Shown: piece after piece, positions 48,692 through 61,450 of the stretch | Numbering within the stretch: the first letter of the stretch is position 1 | How the letters are laid out: every line of letters begins with the position of its first letter | Assembly (NCBI GenBank): GCA_014529385.2 | Contig: CM043942.1 | Coordinates: 60,808,684-60,872,683 of the forward strand | Source: Adiantum capillus-veneris | Taxonomy: Eukaryota > Streptophyta > Polypodiopsida > Polypodiales > Pteridaceae | Direction of reading: 5' to 3' | DNA length: 64,000 nucleotides | The notes under the pieces: generated by a model | Database searches by the model: none | Told to the model about the DNA's origin: nothing | The model's input: only the letters and a program-made list of their open reading frames with translations | Translations under genes and position numbers: made by a program

Positions 48692-51600
48692 CTGCAATCA
48701 ATGTGAAAATTCATTAACTTGTGTGAAATATGACTGCATCCCTGCCTGCACACGGTGAATCAGTGTCTGCCTGCATGCAAGTGCATGTGTTTGTATACCT
48801 AGTTCGTAGGCCTTTTCTGCAACAGCTGCTGATATGTTCGCTGATAGCTTCCGGATGTTCTTAAAAGGCGGATAAATCAGCCCTTCATCTAGATGCTCTT
48901 GAGTGACCTGTCCTGCTAGAGCCTCCGCTGTTTGGAAACAAACAAACAAGTTCATTTACAGTTATGCCCAATTGAGTTGAAGCCACTAAACATCTATAAA
49001 TCAGTAGAAAGAGAGAGAGGTCTATAAATCAGTAGAAAGAGAGAGAGGTTTACCAGCTGCTAATAACATATCGTTATGCATACGAATTGCGCCACATATT
49101 ACCACCCCATGCCCAATTCCAGGGAAAATATAAGCATTGTTTCCCTGTCAAAAACCAGGAGCACAAAGCCACTTATTTTAAATAAAAGCGCAAGTTGTAT
49201 ACAAACGAAAGGAACTCTAGACTACATAGAGCTGGTCCTTCTCTTATAATCCCAACAAAATGATTCATGTGCAATACCTGGCCAGGAATAAACGTCTTCC
49301 CACTGATTGTTACCGGAGCAAACGGACTCCCACTAGCAAATAAGGCTCTGCCCTATATTCAAAAGACGAAAAACCAAAAGCACATCAATTATGGACAACA
49401 TTGCAAACAAAGTTTAAGAAAGGTCTTTTTTTTTCAGAAAAAGAGAGAGAATGTCCTTGCACACACCTCAGACCATCTGTAAGCTTCTTCCGCAGAGCAT
49501 TCAGATTTTGACGTTGGATTTGAAAGTGCCATTATGATCGGTCTCTGAAGGTCACAAGCAAACAAACAATTGAGACAATGCCATAACCATAAACAGCAAG
49601 ACAGAGGTGCCCTTCATATTCAAAAATTTGTGTTATCAACAAATCCACCTTCTTGTATGATGCCATGGTTTCAATGACCTCTTTTGTAAATGTGCTGCCA
49701 TGTCCCAATGTACCGATCAGAATTGTTGGTCTCAAAGCCTGAGCTAAAGATGATTATTAAGTTACGCAACACAAATGAACACATCCAACTTTGCTTTGCT
49801 TACTCGTGCACTTGAAATGAACATGTGTATTAATAATCAAATGCATTCAAGCCTGAGCTAAAGATGATTATCAAGTATTCAATCTCCACAAATGAACACA
49901 TCAAGTTTGCTTTGCTAGGACCAGCTTATAATTTTACTTGTGCACTCAAAATGAACATTTCCTAACAACATTAGATGAACATGTGTATTAATAATCAAAT
50001 GCATTCAAACGACATTATGATTATCGAGTTTTCAATCTCCACAAATGTGCACATCAAGTTTGCTTTGCTAGGACCAGCTTAAAATTTTACTTGTGCACTC
50101 AAAATGAACATTTCCTAACCACATTAAATTGCAGGAATATCTACACAAAGTATGCTTATCTTGATTGCGCTTAGCAAGTCGTGACATTCTTCGTGCTCAT
50201 GCGCAAAGCTTTTCTTGAAAGGCTGCAGAGACTCTAGCCTAGATTTTATGACAAGTCCCTGTTAATTCAAACAGGGAAAGATTAGAGACATCCTTCCTGA
50301 CAGGCAGTCCCTGCACTCCCTGTATTGAAAACCAGAGAGAGAAATGAAATGCAATGTTCTGCAAAAGGCCAAAATGACCTATGAGACCAAAAGTTGCAAC
50401 CATATGAGTTGTGATAGAACCATTTGGGAAAACATCATAGTAATGAAAATTCCTAGATGCTACAAAAAATCTGCTTACCGATGAAGGTAATGAAGGTGAG
50501 TTAAGGAATCAGTTATCCCATGAGAACTGGCATTATTTTCCAGCCTCTGTCTGTAGCTGATGTGATGAGGTGTGTATTTGGCCAAAGGAACATTCCAATC
50601 CATGTGAACGGTGGGTATCCATGTATCCTGGTTGCCTGATGAAGGCATCGTCTATAGTACAAAGAAAGGGGGCTCTAGAAATTGCCATCTTCGTAAACTC
50701 GTGTCAAGGTGTAAGGCATGTCATCTTGATATCCAGCTGAGTAAGATCCTACCTAATGATCTCAGTAATCTTTGAGTGACTCTAAGTAAGAGATGCTGCA
50801 TGCAAAGAGCATATGAAGGGGGGTAGTTTACCAATGCTAAAGACATGAAGCTGGAACTAAGAGGACACTGTAGGAGGAAATGTATGTCATGCTCTCTATT
50901 GTGGGCACTCCTTGGTGCGATATGCAAGAAATCTCACTCCAAACATAGAAACAAACACCGTAGAGAAATGGAACAAAGCAAGACTGTACTCAAATACACA
51001 ACAATAGACTCCAAGCCCGATGGAAGCGACTAAACTCATAGATCAATACAAACTCTAGCTGGCAGCACAGACAGCTCCAAGCCCAGGACTCATGGGTACA
51101 ATGGTTGTGTCGAGGCTTATATACAACCATAAAGGCCAGTCAATGACTTAACGTCTCTGGCAGTCCAGCTACGCCTTTCTTCGAATTGTGGTGGGGGGCA
51201 AGCTAGCCACAACGTCCTCTAGACCACCACTCCCTTTTTTGTCACACGTCATTGCCATCGCGAGAGTCCGCCTAGTGTAAACCCAAGGCTAATTGTAACC
51301 GTTTTCCATGTCCTACGACACTGTAGCCTGCTAGAGTTTGCCCACCACAAGACCGCTCACTGTCCTGGAAAGTGGTAGTGTAGCTAACTATTTACTCTGC
51401 AAGAACATTGGTGATATGTATACTAGAGAATGGTGAAGAAACCATCGAACTAATGATGCTCCGATGATGGTAGTGGCAGCTAGAAAGGTAGGTATCGGGA
51501 TGGGGGCCATGCATATGGGGGAGTGGCCATACCCTGGATGAGGGTACATATGATATGGCACACCCGCTCCATAAGTAACAGGTGGAGGGGAGGCAATGTG

Positions 51601-54600
51601 AGGGGCAGTGGAAGCGGGTAACTAATAGCCTGGAAAACCATTGCAATGTCGATTGGTCCTCAGGTGAGTCTCTGATTACTTTAGCTCTTTTGCGCGGGTT
51701 ACCTTTCCGCTGTGGCCTCTTGGATGTACCCTGCCCATCATTTTCTTCAATTCTCTGTGTTTGAGTGGAAGCTGGGGCACATTGTGCCTGTGGCATACTC
51801 TAAACTGCCCAATTCGTGATTGGAGTTGCACAGCAATTTAACTTCTCTGTCTTTTCTTTCTCTGCGTCCTGAACCGCTTTGCCTTTGCCCTATGTTGCAT
51901 CGCCTTGAGGACCAGTTGGTGAAAGGGGAATGGCAAACAATGGCAAAGATAACAAACCCGCATCACAGACTATAGCAGATTATGGGGTGACTGCCTTGTC
52001 GGGTGAACGCAACAAGCAATATTGTAAGACTGAGTAGAGCTGTTGTCTGCTTGAGATAGCTTCAAGAGCTCTTTGCAAACTCTAGCCGTATCCTCTACAC
52101 AGAGATTCAAAACCGTCTTTGTGGTAGGCAAAGGCACATGCGCATTCATCGTACCCATAGCTTTCCCGATATCATCTAGCGTGAGAGTCACACCTTTTAG
52201 CTTGGGAAAAATGAGCAGTAGCGTGCACAGTTTGGCTTCTGAGACATGGCTAGCGAGATTTGCTTGTGCCAGATGCTGAAGATAAAGGTGAACCAGCTGC
52301 TGCTGAGAGAGAACATCCTTCAGTAACAGCTTGGAGAGAGCACCTAGATGGTTGCAATCTTTTCAGTGAGGGATTTTGTCAATTAGGGCGAATCCTCTTC
52401 CAAATATTCTTCATTTGACAACTTCTCCGAGCTAAGCTCGCAGTTGGACCTGCCGTCACTGTTGAGAAGATTCTAATGTTTCCCACTCAAATAGGAGCTG
52501 TTGCTCTTTATTATGAGTGAGCACCATTTTAAGGAATATTATTCAAAGATCAATCACAAAAACTACCACAGCTGCCCAAACTTCTCATTTGGCTCGCGGA
52601 AGGAGGGGGAGGGCTGAAGCACAACGGGGCTTTACTAGTGGCTGGTCGCAGAACAAGCTAACTAAGTCACAACCACCACGGCTATCGAGCTACAAACAGC
52701 AAAAACGCCACACCCATTCATTCAAAACCAGCGTAGAATTTTTCTCGGACCCACGGTCTGGCAGGGAGCTCCTCCTATTGCATGTTCTGCGGGTTGGCGT
52801 CAATAGAGAGACCAGAGACACGAGATTGGAGGGAGCCTCTCGGTGGAGGTGAGAGTACACTGCATTGGGGGTGGGTGGAAGTCAACTCCTATTGGAGGTT
52901 GCGTGCACAGAATTTTTTCCTTATTGATCCTCTTGGCATCAAGGCAAGGACATTTACTTTGGTAGTGCCCATATTCTCCGCATTTGTAGCATAGAGAGAG
53001 ACAAACCTCCTCACATGGTCGTCATCATCCTCCATGGAGAGTCCCTTGCACGTATGTTCACCTTGGCCAGAATGCTTGTCAACTCCTCCATTTGTGGCCT
53101 GCTCGGGAGATGGTTGTAACACAATTGGTGGAAAGTGTACTTGAAGAGGTGACACGGGTGGTGAGGAGCTAGTTGAGGTAGATGTCACAGTGTTACGTCC
53201 CTAGACATCACAATGGGCACCTATCACAAGCTGCTGACATGTCAAGCCACTGAAGAACGAGCCAACCTGCAGTTCCCGGCCGAGGGGCCTAAACCCTAAG
53301 AAGCAACAACAGAAGAAGAAATAGGAGCAGAGAAGAAGTTTTACAACTTGCAAAGTCTTGCCAAGTATCTCCACAATTTTGGATCATTTTCTACAATGGT
53401 TATGGACCTTGTTGAAGAAGAAGAAGAACCCTTCCAAGTGCCGTTAGACATTGTATGTGAAATAATAGATGAGATTCAACTATCCCGAACTTGTTCGCTT
53501 CAAAAATGCTGCTGCAGAAAAAGCCTTCCATTAACTCTAAAAAATTCTATTTTTACATCATTGTCTAGAGGGCGTTGTGCTCTTCGATTGAAGCTGTAGA
53601 TCACCCAAATCGGAGTTCGGATTAAGTAGTTATGATTAAAAGAGTGAACTGCTGTCTACTAGGTAAAAACCGGGAGAAAGAAATGAAATGTTATATTAAC
53701 GTCTTGAAAAGGCCAAAATGACAGATGGGACCAAACTGTTACAAAATTGTGAATCTGATACCATGTCTGGGTACAAAAGACTAGAACAAAAATACTACTA
53801 CTACTAGAACCCATCCTCATCTGCACTCTGGATGTCGAGAGAGTATAGCTCGAATTCTCTGCTATAGTCTCCGTCACTGTTGTGTAGCCCCTCTCCTCAA
53901 TCGTGGCCGTCTGGATTTCCATAGCTCCAGTGCTCGGTCGATGAGAGTGCCGGTAGTGGTCGAATGAGTGTGGGCCGAGCTCTTCAGTGATGGTTGCTCC
54001 TCTGGCTGTCCCATATCTAGTGACAAGAAATCTATAATCCGTCTCTGGGACTGTCTCTCTCTAGCTCTCACCAGTATAGTGTCTCTATATCTGTGTAAGT
54101 CAAGTAGATATAGCCCAAGACATCTCTAATCCTCATAACTCATGACCCTAGAGAAAGGACCGAAACCCTCTCTCAACAAGCAGTGGAAACGTCCCCGAAT
54201 CTCATAGTACACTATGCAATGACATGTAATGTAGCTCTGTCTCTGGCTCTAGCTGGCATAAGCGGCATATCCTGCTGTCTGCTAATATCCCTTTGAATCT
54301 ACCAGTCTCAATCTCCAGCTGACGTGAGGATGTGCTTATCTGACCAATGGCACACCGCAAACCATGAGACATATGTGTATCCATTAGCTGGGTCGAATCA
54401 CAAACCCATCTCATGTGAGGTGGAGAAGATGCTCTCTATAGAAAGCCATCTTCGTGTCCAGCTCCTGTGGCGGCTCTATCCATGTCCTCCTGGTATCCAG
54501 CTGGATCAGGTCCTGACGAATGAGTCTAGTAATCTCCACCCGTGTAGGAGACATCGAGGGTGTCTGAAGAGAGTACTGGAAAGGGGGCAGCCTGTCCATG

Positions 54601-57141
54601 GTGAAGCCATGCATATGAAACCATGATGTCATCTGTGCATACCAGCATGAAGTGTCCCCCTGAAGAGCTAACTATCTGGAAGACTCAAGGGCCAGTCTAG
54701 CATATCTGTCTCTAATAGTATCCCACAAGTTGTGCACAAAGGAGACTGATTTGGTAAGCGCCTCAATCTCCATAGGACGGGCAGCTAGCTTTGCTCGAAT
54801 GATAGAGTGGGGTACGGAGGCCTTGGCACTGATCAGTCGAGAGATCATAGATACCAAGGGCCTCTCCATACGTCTCAAACCATCTTGGCCTACAGAAGGT
54901 CCCCATATCTGCACAGCATACAGCATAGCTGAGGCCACTAAAGTATCAAAGTCAAATGCTTTGCGGAAATCCACAAAGCTACAATAAATCCGTCTCCCAT
55001 GTGACGTGCCCTCCGCAATGATGGCTCTGAGTGTCAGAATATGATCAAGAGTGGACAAACCCATCCTAAAACCGGCCTGGCCCTTTGCTCGTACACCCTC
55101 TGCCCAATTACTCAACTACTGCTCAAGAATGGATGCATACAACCCTGCGAATGTGTGCCCAACCATAATAGTGCGGTAATTCCCAGGCTCTGTAGGATCA
55201 CCTGCCTTGGAAGATAGGCACAATAGTAGACAACCTCCAAGTCTCAGGTAACCCCTCACACATGGCACGATTGAACAACACTGCAAGAACCTCTACCAGC
55301 ATATCTCTAGCATGTATAAAGTGCTCTGCTACTAGACCATCATGATCATATGCCCTGCTGGTCCTCATCTAGTCAATGGCTCTCTTTACCATCTCAGTGG
55401 TAAAGAAGGTGCTGGTAGGTGGGCATGGCTCTGTAGGATTTGGAAGGGGGCCCTGTGTCCCGTGTCTGTGTGGAAAGCATGTGAAACCCGCTACTCCAGG
55501 AAATTGTTGTAAGCCATTAAGTATGGCTAACCCATGTGTGGTCGTCATCTCCGTGAGGTATCTCCCTACTCCGTCTACTCTCTATCATGTGAGCATTTGT
55601 CAAGGGCCAAGTTACCCACATCCAGCTCTCTAAGCATCTCATTTGAAGTGTCGTAGAAGAGTTCTGAGAGTTGCCCGTTCGGGCATTGAAGTCCCCTAGG
55701 AGGATGATATCACCATCCCTAGAAAACTCCCATATATCATCATCTAGTATAGAGAAAGGCAACTATCCTCTGGGGTGTAGCATATAATAACATATTGGGG
55801 GGAAGTAACATATGGCAATGTATAAAAATCGGCCAGTGTCAGCTCTCGGCCTCACCCACATGTATCTAGCATGATCATCTCCCCGTACAATATGTAGTAA
55901 TGGCTGTAACACCTCCCTAAATAGCATTGCTACTCCTTCTGAACCTCTACTGCCATGTTCAGATCTCGTGACTGTCTTGTGCGGCTGTCTCCCATCTATA
56001 TCCCACCACATGTGGCATAAGCTGGCCAGGGGCCTGATGAGTCTCTGAGAAGAAAACAATGTCCCTCTCCCTGAAACTGTCCTCAAAGGCACCAACGTCC
56101 AACCTCATAGATCCATTACAATTCTAAGTAGCCATTTTCAGTGTGGTCCTGTAGGTCTCGCACCGTCATGTAGAGTGCCGCCCTACAATCACCACCCGAC
56201 CATCTCTCTAAAAGGCCATCTTTCCCTTCTCCCTTGTTGCCCTAATCTCTGGCATTACCTCTCTCATATGCGTAAGCTGTGAGAGAGTGAGATCATCACC
56301 GAGGAAAATACTTGTCTTCTTGAGAGTAGGCCTCCTTTTCAAGAATTTCTTCTTCTCTTCCAATGAGGAGAAGCGTAGTATGAGAGCTCTCTCTTTTGAA
56401 GATTTTCCCGGGCCACCACTCTTCTTGCCCACTCTCCATGCCTTTGTGTGTGAAGGCTTGTCCACCCCCATCATAGATGTGAGGATTGTGACCTCTTTTT
56501 CCACATTGTTTATGTCCCTGAGGCCGGTTACCCTCACATGTAGAGCCTGCATCCACCTGCATTGTTCCTCTTCGAGGGTCATGTTAATAAGAGTGGGTGT
56601 ACAAGGAGCTTCCTTACCTTTCCCTTCTTGGTGACCTCAGTCCATTTTTCGGCCTCTTCTAGTTTCTTTTGTGTTGCGGAGATGACCGCTGCCCATGTAT
56701 TCTTCTCCTCATCTTCCTTGATAACCCGTATTTATACTCTCTTGGTATTCAATTCTTCCAACATGGATGGTTGAATTTCGCCTTCTTCGAGCCGCCCACT
56801 TTTTGCTGCAAGTTCACCTTGGAGAGTTCGGATTGCGGCTTCTTGTGAAGCCGCAAGAATCCATTTGCTCTTCGACGCGAGAAATCCTTTCGCATAGGTT
56901 CTTCTCCTCCTCTTTCCATTCCTCCATATTTTGAAGAAATATTGCCTCCATCTCTTTCTTCCACTCTTTCACTTCAACTTCAAGTGTTGATATCCGCTTG
57001 TTGGTAATCGAGAACTTCATGTTGAGAGGGAGGTGGGCTATAGCCACTGGAGAGGCCATGTGAAAGGGGGTCAATGGGTAGCCCAATGGAGGGAGACCAT
57101 GAGAGAGGGAGAGAGAGAGACTAAAACAAAAGAATAAAGGT

Positions 57142-57179
<38 letters not shown>

Positions 57180-60100
57180 GAAATGTTATATTAACGTCTT
57201 CAAAAGGCCATAGTGATCTATGAGACCAGAAAGTTACAAGGTGGTGGATCTGATACAAAGTCAGAGTAACAAAATAACCTAATCAACAATACAAGACAAA
57301 GATATACATTATGGGACTCTAGATTGGTCGATGTGAGCTAAGCCGAAAACTAAGCAAAAAATGGGTGGCTAGTTGGGATAGCCGAATCACAAAAAATCTA
57401 GCATCGGTCGTTGGCGAATCTCATCAATTTCCTCCATGGTTAGTAGTTTGACCGAGCGTCGTGCATGCCTAGCCAGCGCGCTCTAAATCTTTTGACGTAG
57501 CCTCCGTCGATGTTGTGTAGTCTTGCGCAGTCGTGGGCGCCTCGATTTCCCCAGTTTAATCACTCGGTCAATCACTGTGCCTTTGGTGTGAGACAGGGAG
57601 GGAGCTCTGCTGTGGGAGTGGCTCTTGCGGTTGTCCCATGTCTGCTCTGAAGAAGTCTGTAATCCGTCTTTGAGACTGGTTAGCCTCACCATTCATCAGG
57701 CTCTCTCTGTGTCTGCGCAGCTCAAGCAAGAACAAACCCAGGCATCTTTGATCTTCGTATCCCATTACTCTTGAGAGTGGTCCAAAACCCTCTCTGAACA
57801 AGCAATGGAAGCGGCCTCGTATCTCGTAGTAGACGAGGCAGCGGCATGTGTAATGCAGCTCTGTCTCAGGTTCCATGTCACACAAGGGGCATGTCCTGGC
57901 CTCTGCTGGTACTCCGCTGTATCTCCCGGTTTCAATCCGCAGCTGGTGAGACGATGTGCGTAACTCGCCAATAGCACATCGTATCCCATGAGACAGGTGG
58001 GTATCCATGTATCTGGGTCTCATCACAAAACCATCTTCTGTAAGCTGGAGAAGGTGGTCTCTGTAGAAAGCCATCTTCGTGCCCAGTTCTTGTGCTAGTT
58101 GTATCCATGTCCTCCTGGTGTCTAGCTGGGTCAGGTCTTGGCGGATGAGCTTGGTGATCTCCGACCATGTAAGAATGGGAGATGGTGCATCCAATGAGTA
58201 CTAGAATGGTGGCAGCCTGTCTATGCTGAACCCATGCGCCTGAAACCATGATGTCATCTCCCCATACCAGCATGTTGTATCTCCTTGTATGGCTAACTGT
58301 CGAGAGGCCTCAAGTGCGATGCGAGTATATCTATCTCTGGGAAGTTCCCATGTGCGGTTTATGAAGGAGACTCATCTGGTGAGCGCCTCTACCACTAGTG
58401 GGGGGGCCGCAAGCTCTACTCGGATAATGGCCCGTGGTACTGATGCCTTGGCTCTAATGAGCCGTGAGATCATAGAGACGAGAGGTTTCTCCATGTTCCC
58501 CCATCCGTCTGTGCGACCCGGCCTCCCGTGGTGATCCAATGAAGGTCCCCATATCTCAGCCCCATAGAGCAATGTTGAGGCCACCAAGGTGTCAAAAAGC
58601 CAGAGCTTCGTCCGCGGTTCCTGAAACTGAACCTGCGAACACATCCTCTCTAATCTACCCAATGCTACGTGGGCTCTAGTCAGTCTGGTCTCTGCTGCTC
58701 TTCTGAGTGAGAATGTGGGTCCAGTAAAAACCACTCCAAGGTAAGTGTAAGCGTCTGTGTACTCCACCGTTTCCTGGCCGTATGTGAATGTAGGTGTTGA
58801 TCTCCTGATCCACTGTGGAGTGGTATTAAACACCATAACCTTGGTTTTACCAAGGTTGACAGACAAACCACTTTCATGGGCAAACGTATGCAAAGCATCC
58901 AATTGGCGAGAGAGAGAGAGAGAGATGAATGAAATGAAATGAAATGTTATGTTATATTAAAAATCTTCATAATGCCAAAATGACCTATGAGACCAAACTG
59001 ATACAATCTTGGTGGATTTTACAATGTCTCGGAACAAAATAAATAAGAGCTAAAAGCTAAAGCTAAAATGAACATCAATGTCCGAGGATGCCCAGCATCG
59101 GGTGTTGTCCGAGGATGTACTGCATCCGTCGCTTGTTGAAGAGCATTGTCAATTACCACCTTTGTAAATAATCGTATTGGACGTCTCCCATGTCATGTTA
59201 GAATAGTCTTGGTCCTTTAATGGAGCCTCCGTCGATGTCAGGGTGGCCCTCATAGACGTGGATGTCTAGCTCACCCAAGCTCAATGGCTTTGTCAATCAA
59301 TATACCTTTGCTATAGGTGGACTTTGAAGTCTACTGTGAAGCTTGCTCATCTGCTCTCGAGTCTCTCCTCTAAAGAAGTCAGTGATCTCCCTCTATGAAT
59401 GTCTCCCACTGTCTAACATCCTCAAGAGACTCCCCCTGTGTCTGCGCAACTCTAGCACAGACAACTCGAGGCATATTTGATCTTGATATCTCATGAATCT
59501 AGCCAGTGGTCCAAAGCCCTCTCTGTATAGAGAGTAAAAGCGGCCTCGTAGCTCGTAGTATACCGGACAATGACACCTCTGATGTAACTATGTCTCTTGC
59601 TCTATCTGACACAACTGGAAAATCCTGGCCTCTATTGGTACTCTCCTAAATCTACCAGTCTCAATCTCTAGCCGATGCGATGATGTGCTCATCTGACCAA
59701 TAGCACATCGTACCCCATGGGATAAATGAGTGTCCATATAGGCAGGTCTACTCACACTGTGTGAGCTGGAGAAGATAATCTTTGTAGAAAGCCATTTTTT
59801 CTCTCGTGTTGGGTTTGTCCATGTTCTCATGGTATCTAGCTGAATCAAATTCTGTCTCATGAGGCGGGTAATCTCCGTTCGAGGGACAAGGAGGGTGCAT
59901 CCAGCAAATACTAGAAAGGGGGGTGGTCTGTCCATACTAAGTCCATGTAGTTGAAACCATGATGTCATTTGTGCATACCACCAAGATGTCTCCATGTGAG
60001 GCAAGCTATCAAGAAGACTCAAAAGCTAGGTGAGCCTATCTCTCTTTGGGGAGATCCCAGATACAATGTGGTCACCATATTTGCACCACATAAAGCATAG

Positions 60101-61405
60101 CTAAAGTAACCAATGTGTTGAATTGACAGAGCTTTGTTCGAGGTTGTTGAAACTGAATCTACAAACACACCCTCTCCATGCTCCACAAAGCTGCATATGC
60201 TCTCATCAATCTAGCCTCTGCTGCTCACCTCAAGGAGAACTTTGGCCCACTGAAGACCACTCCCAAGTAAATGTATGCGTCCGTATACTCAATCGTCAGC
60301 TAACCATATGGGAAGGTCGGTGCGGTTCACCTGACCCACTGTGCTCTGGTGTTGAACACCATAACTTTGGCCTTCAAGGTTCACGGACAAGCCGCTATCA
60401 CTAGCAAAAGTGTGCAATGCATCCAAGTGTGGCTGCATCCCCTCTGGAAAATCTGAGATCAACACAATATCATTTGCATACAATAGTAATGAGATTCATG
60501 TCCTTGCTAGTTGTGCTCCTCTGTCTGCTCCCCTCTCAATGTAATCTCAAACATCATCTACATACAAACCAAACAATGTAGGGGAGAGTGGGCATCCTTG
60601 TTTCACTCCAACACTAGAGTGAATATGCTCAAATAAGCCAACAATGTAGGGGAGAGTGGGCATCCTTGCTTCACTCCAACAGTGGAGTGAATATGCTCAA
60701 ATAAGCCCTCAAGAGTATGAACCTGCCCCATGACTGTCCTGTATAGAGCCATGACTCCCTAAATCAGCTTTGTCGGTACTCCCATCTCCTGTAGTCTTTG
60801 CAGCAGTCGAGCTCTCGAAACCATATCAAATGCTTTGCGAAAATCCACAAAGGTACAGTAAATCCTTCTACCACATGATCTACTTTCCTCAATAATAGCT
60901 CTAAGTGTCAACAATATATGATAAGAGTCGAAGAACCTGTCCTGAAACCTGCCTGGCCTGATGCTCGAATGCCTACTTTCCTCTGCCCATCTACTCAGCT
61001 GCTACTCAAGAATGGATGCATACAACCTCGCTAGCATGTGCCCAATCATGATAGTACCGTAATTCCTCACGATCATGGCTCCTGCTTGAAGATACACACA
61101 ATAGTAGACATGCTCCAAGTATCCGGAAAACCCTCACACACGGCTCGGTTGAACATTACTGCAAGAAGCTCTGCAAGCATATCTCTAGCATGTATAAAGT
61201 GCTCTGCCATCAATCCATCATGATCATATGCTCTCTTGGTCCTCATCTTGTCAATGGCTTACTTTACCATCTCAGCGATAAAGAGAGTCCATGTTTGTGG
61301 GCATGGCTCCGGATTGTCAGTTAGAGACTACTGCCCTCAAATTGAGTAAAGAGATGCTGCATATACGCCCCAAATCTCGATCGATGTGATAACCGGTGTG
61401 TGTGT

Positions 61406-61450
<45 letters not shown>

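Larger units (their letters stand above)
53680..57115 (-). mobile_element. LINE copy 2, near full length but with the RT core deleted
   Basis: From its 5' end (about 57115) it has a short leader, ORF1, ORF2 endonuclease, a shortened RT, the C-terminal zinc region and the 3' tail next to GAGAAAGAAATGAAATG. In the [12 protein letters not shown] is joined directly to [11 protein letters not shown], skipping the YADD-containing part that copies 1 and 4 have. Confidence 0.85.

Noticed and set aside
48603-50258. Malic enzyme as a processed pseudogene
   Set aside because: Introns with splice signals separate the exons and the joined frame is open to the normal C terminus; retrocopies lack introns.
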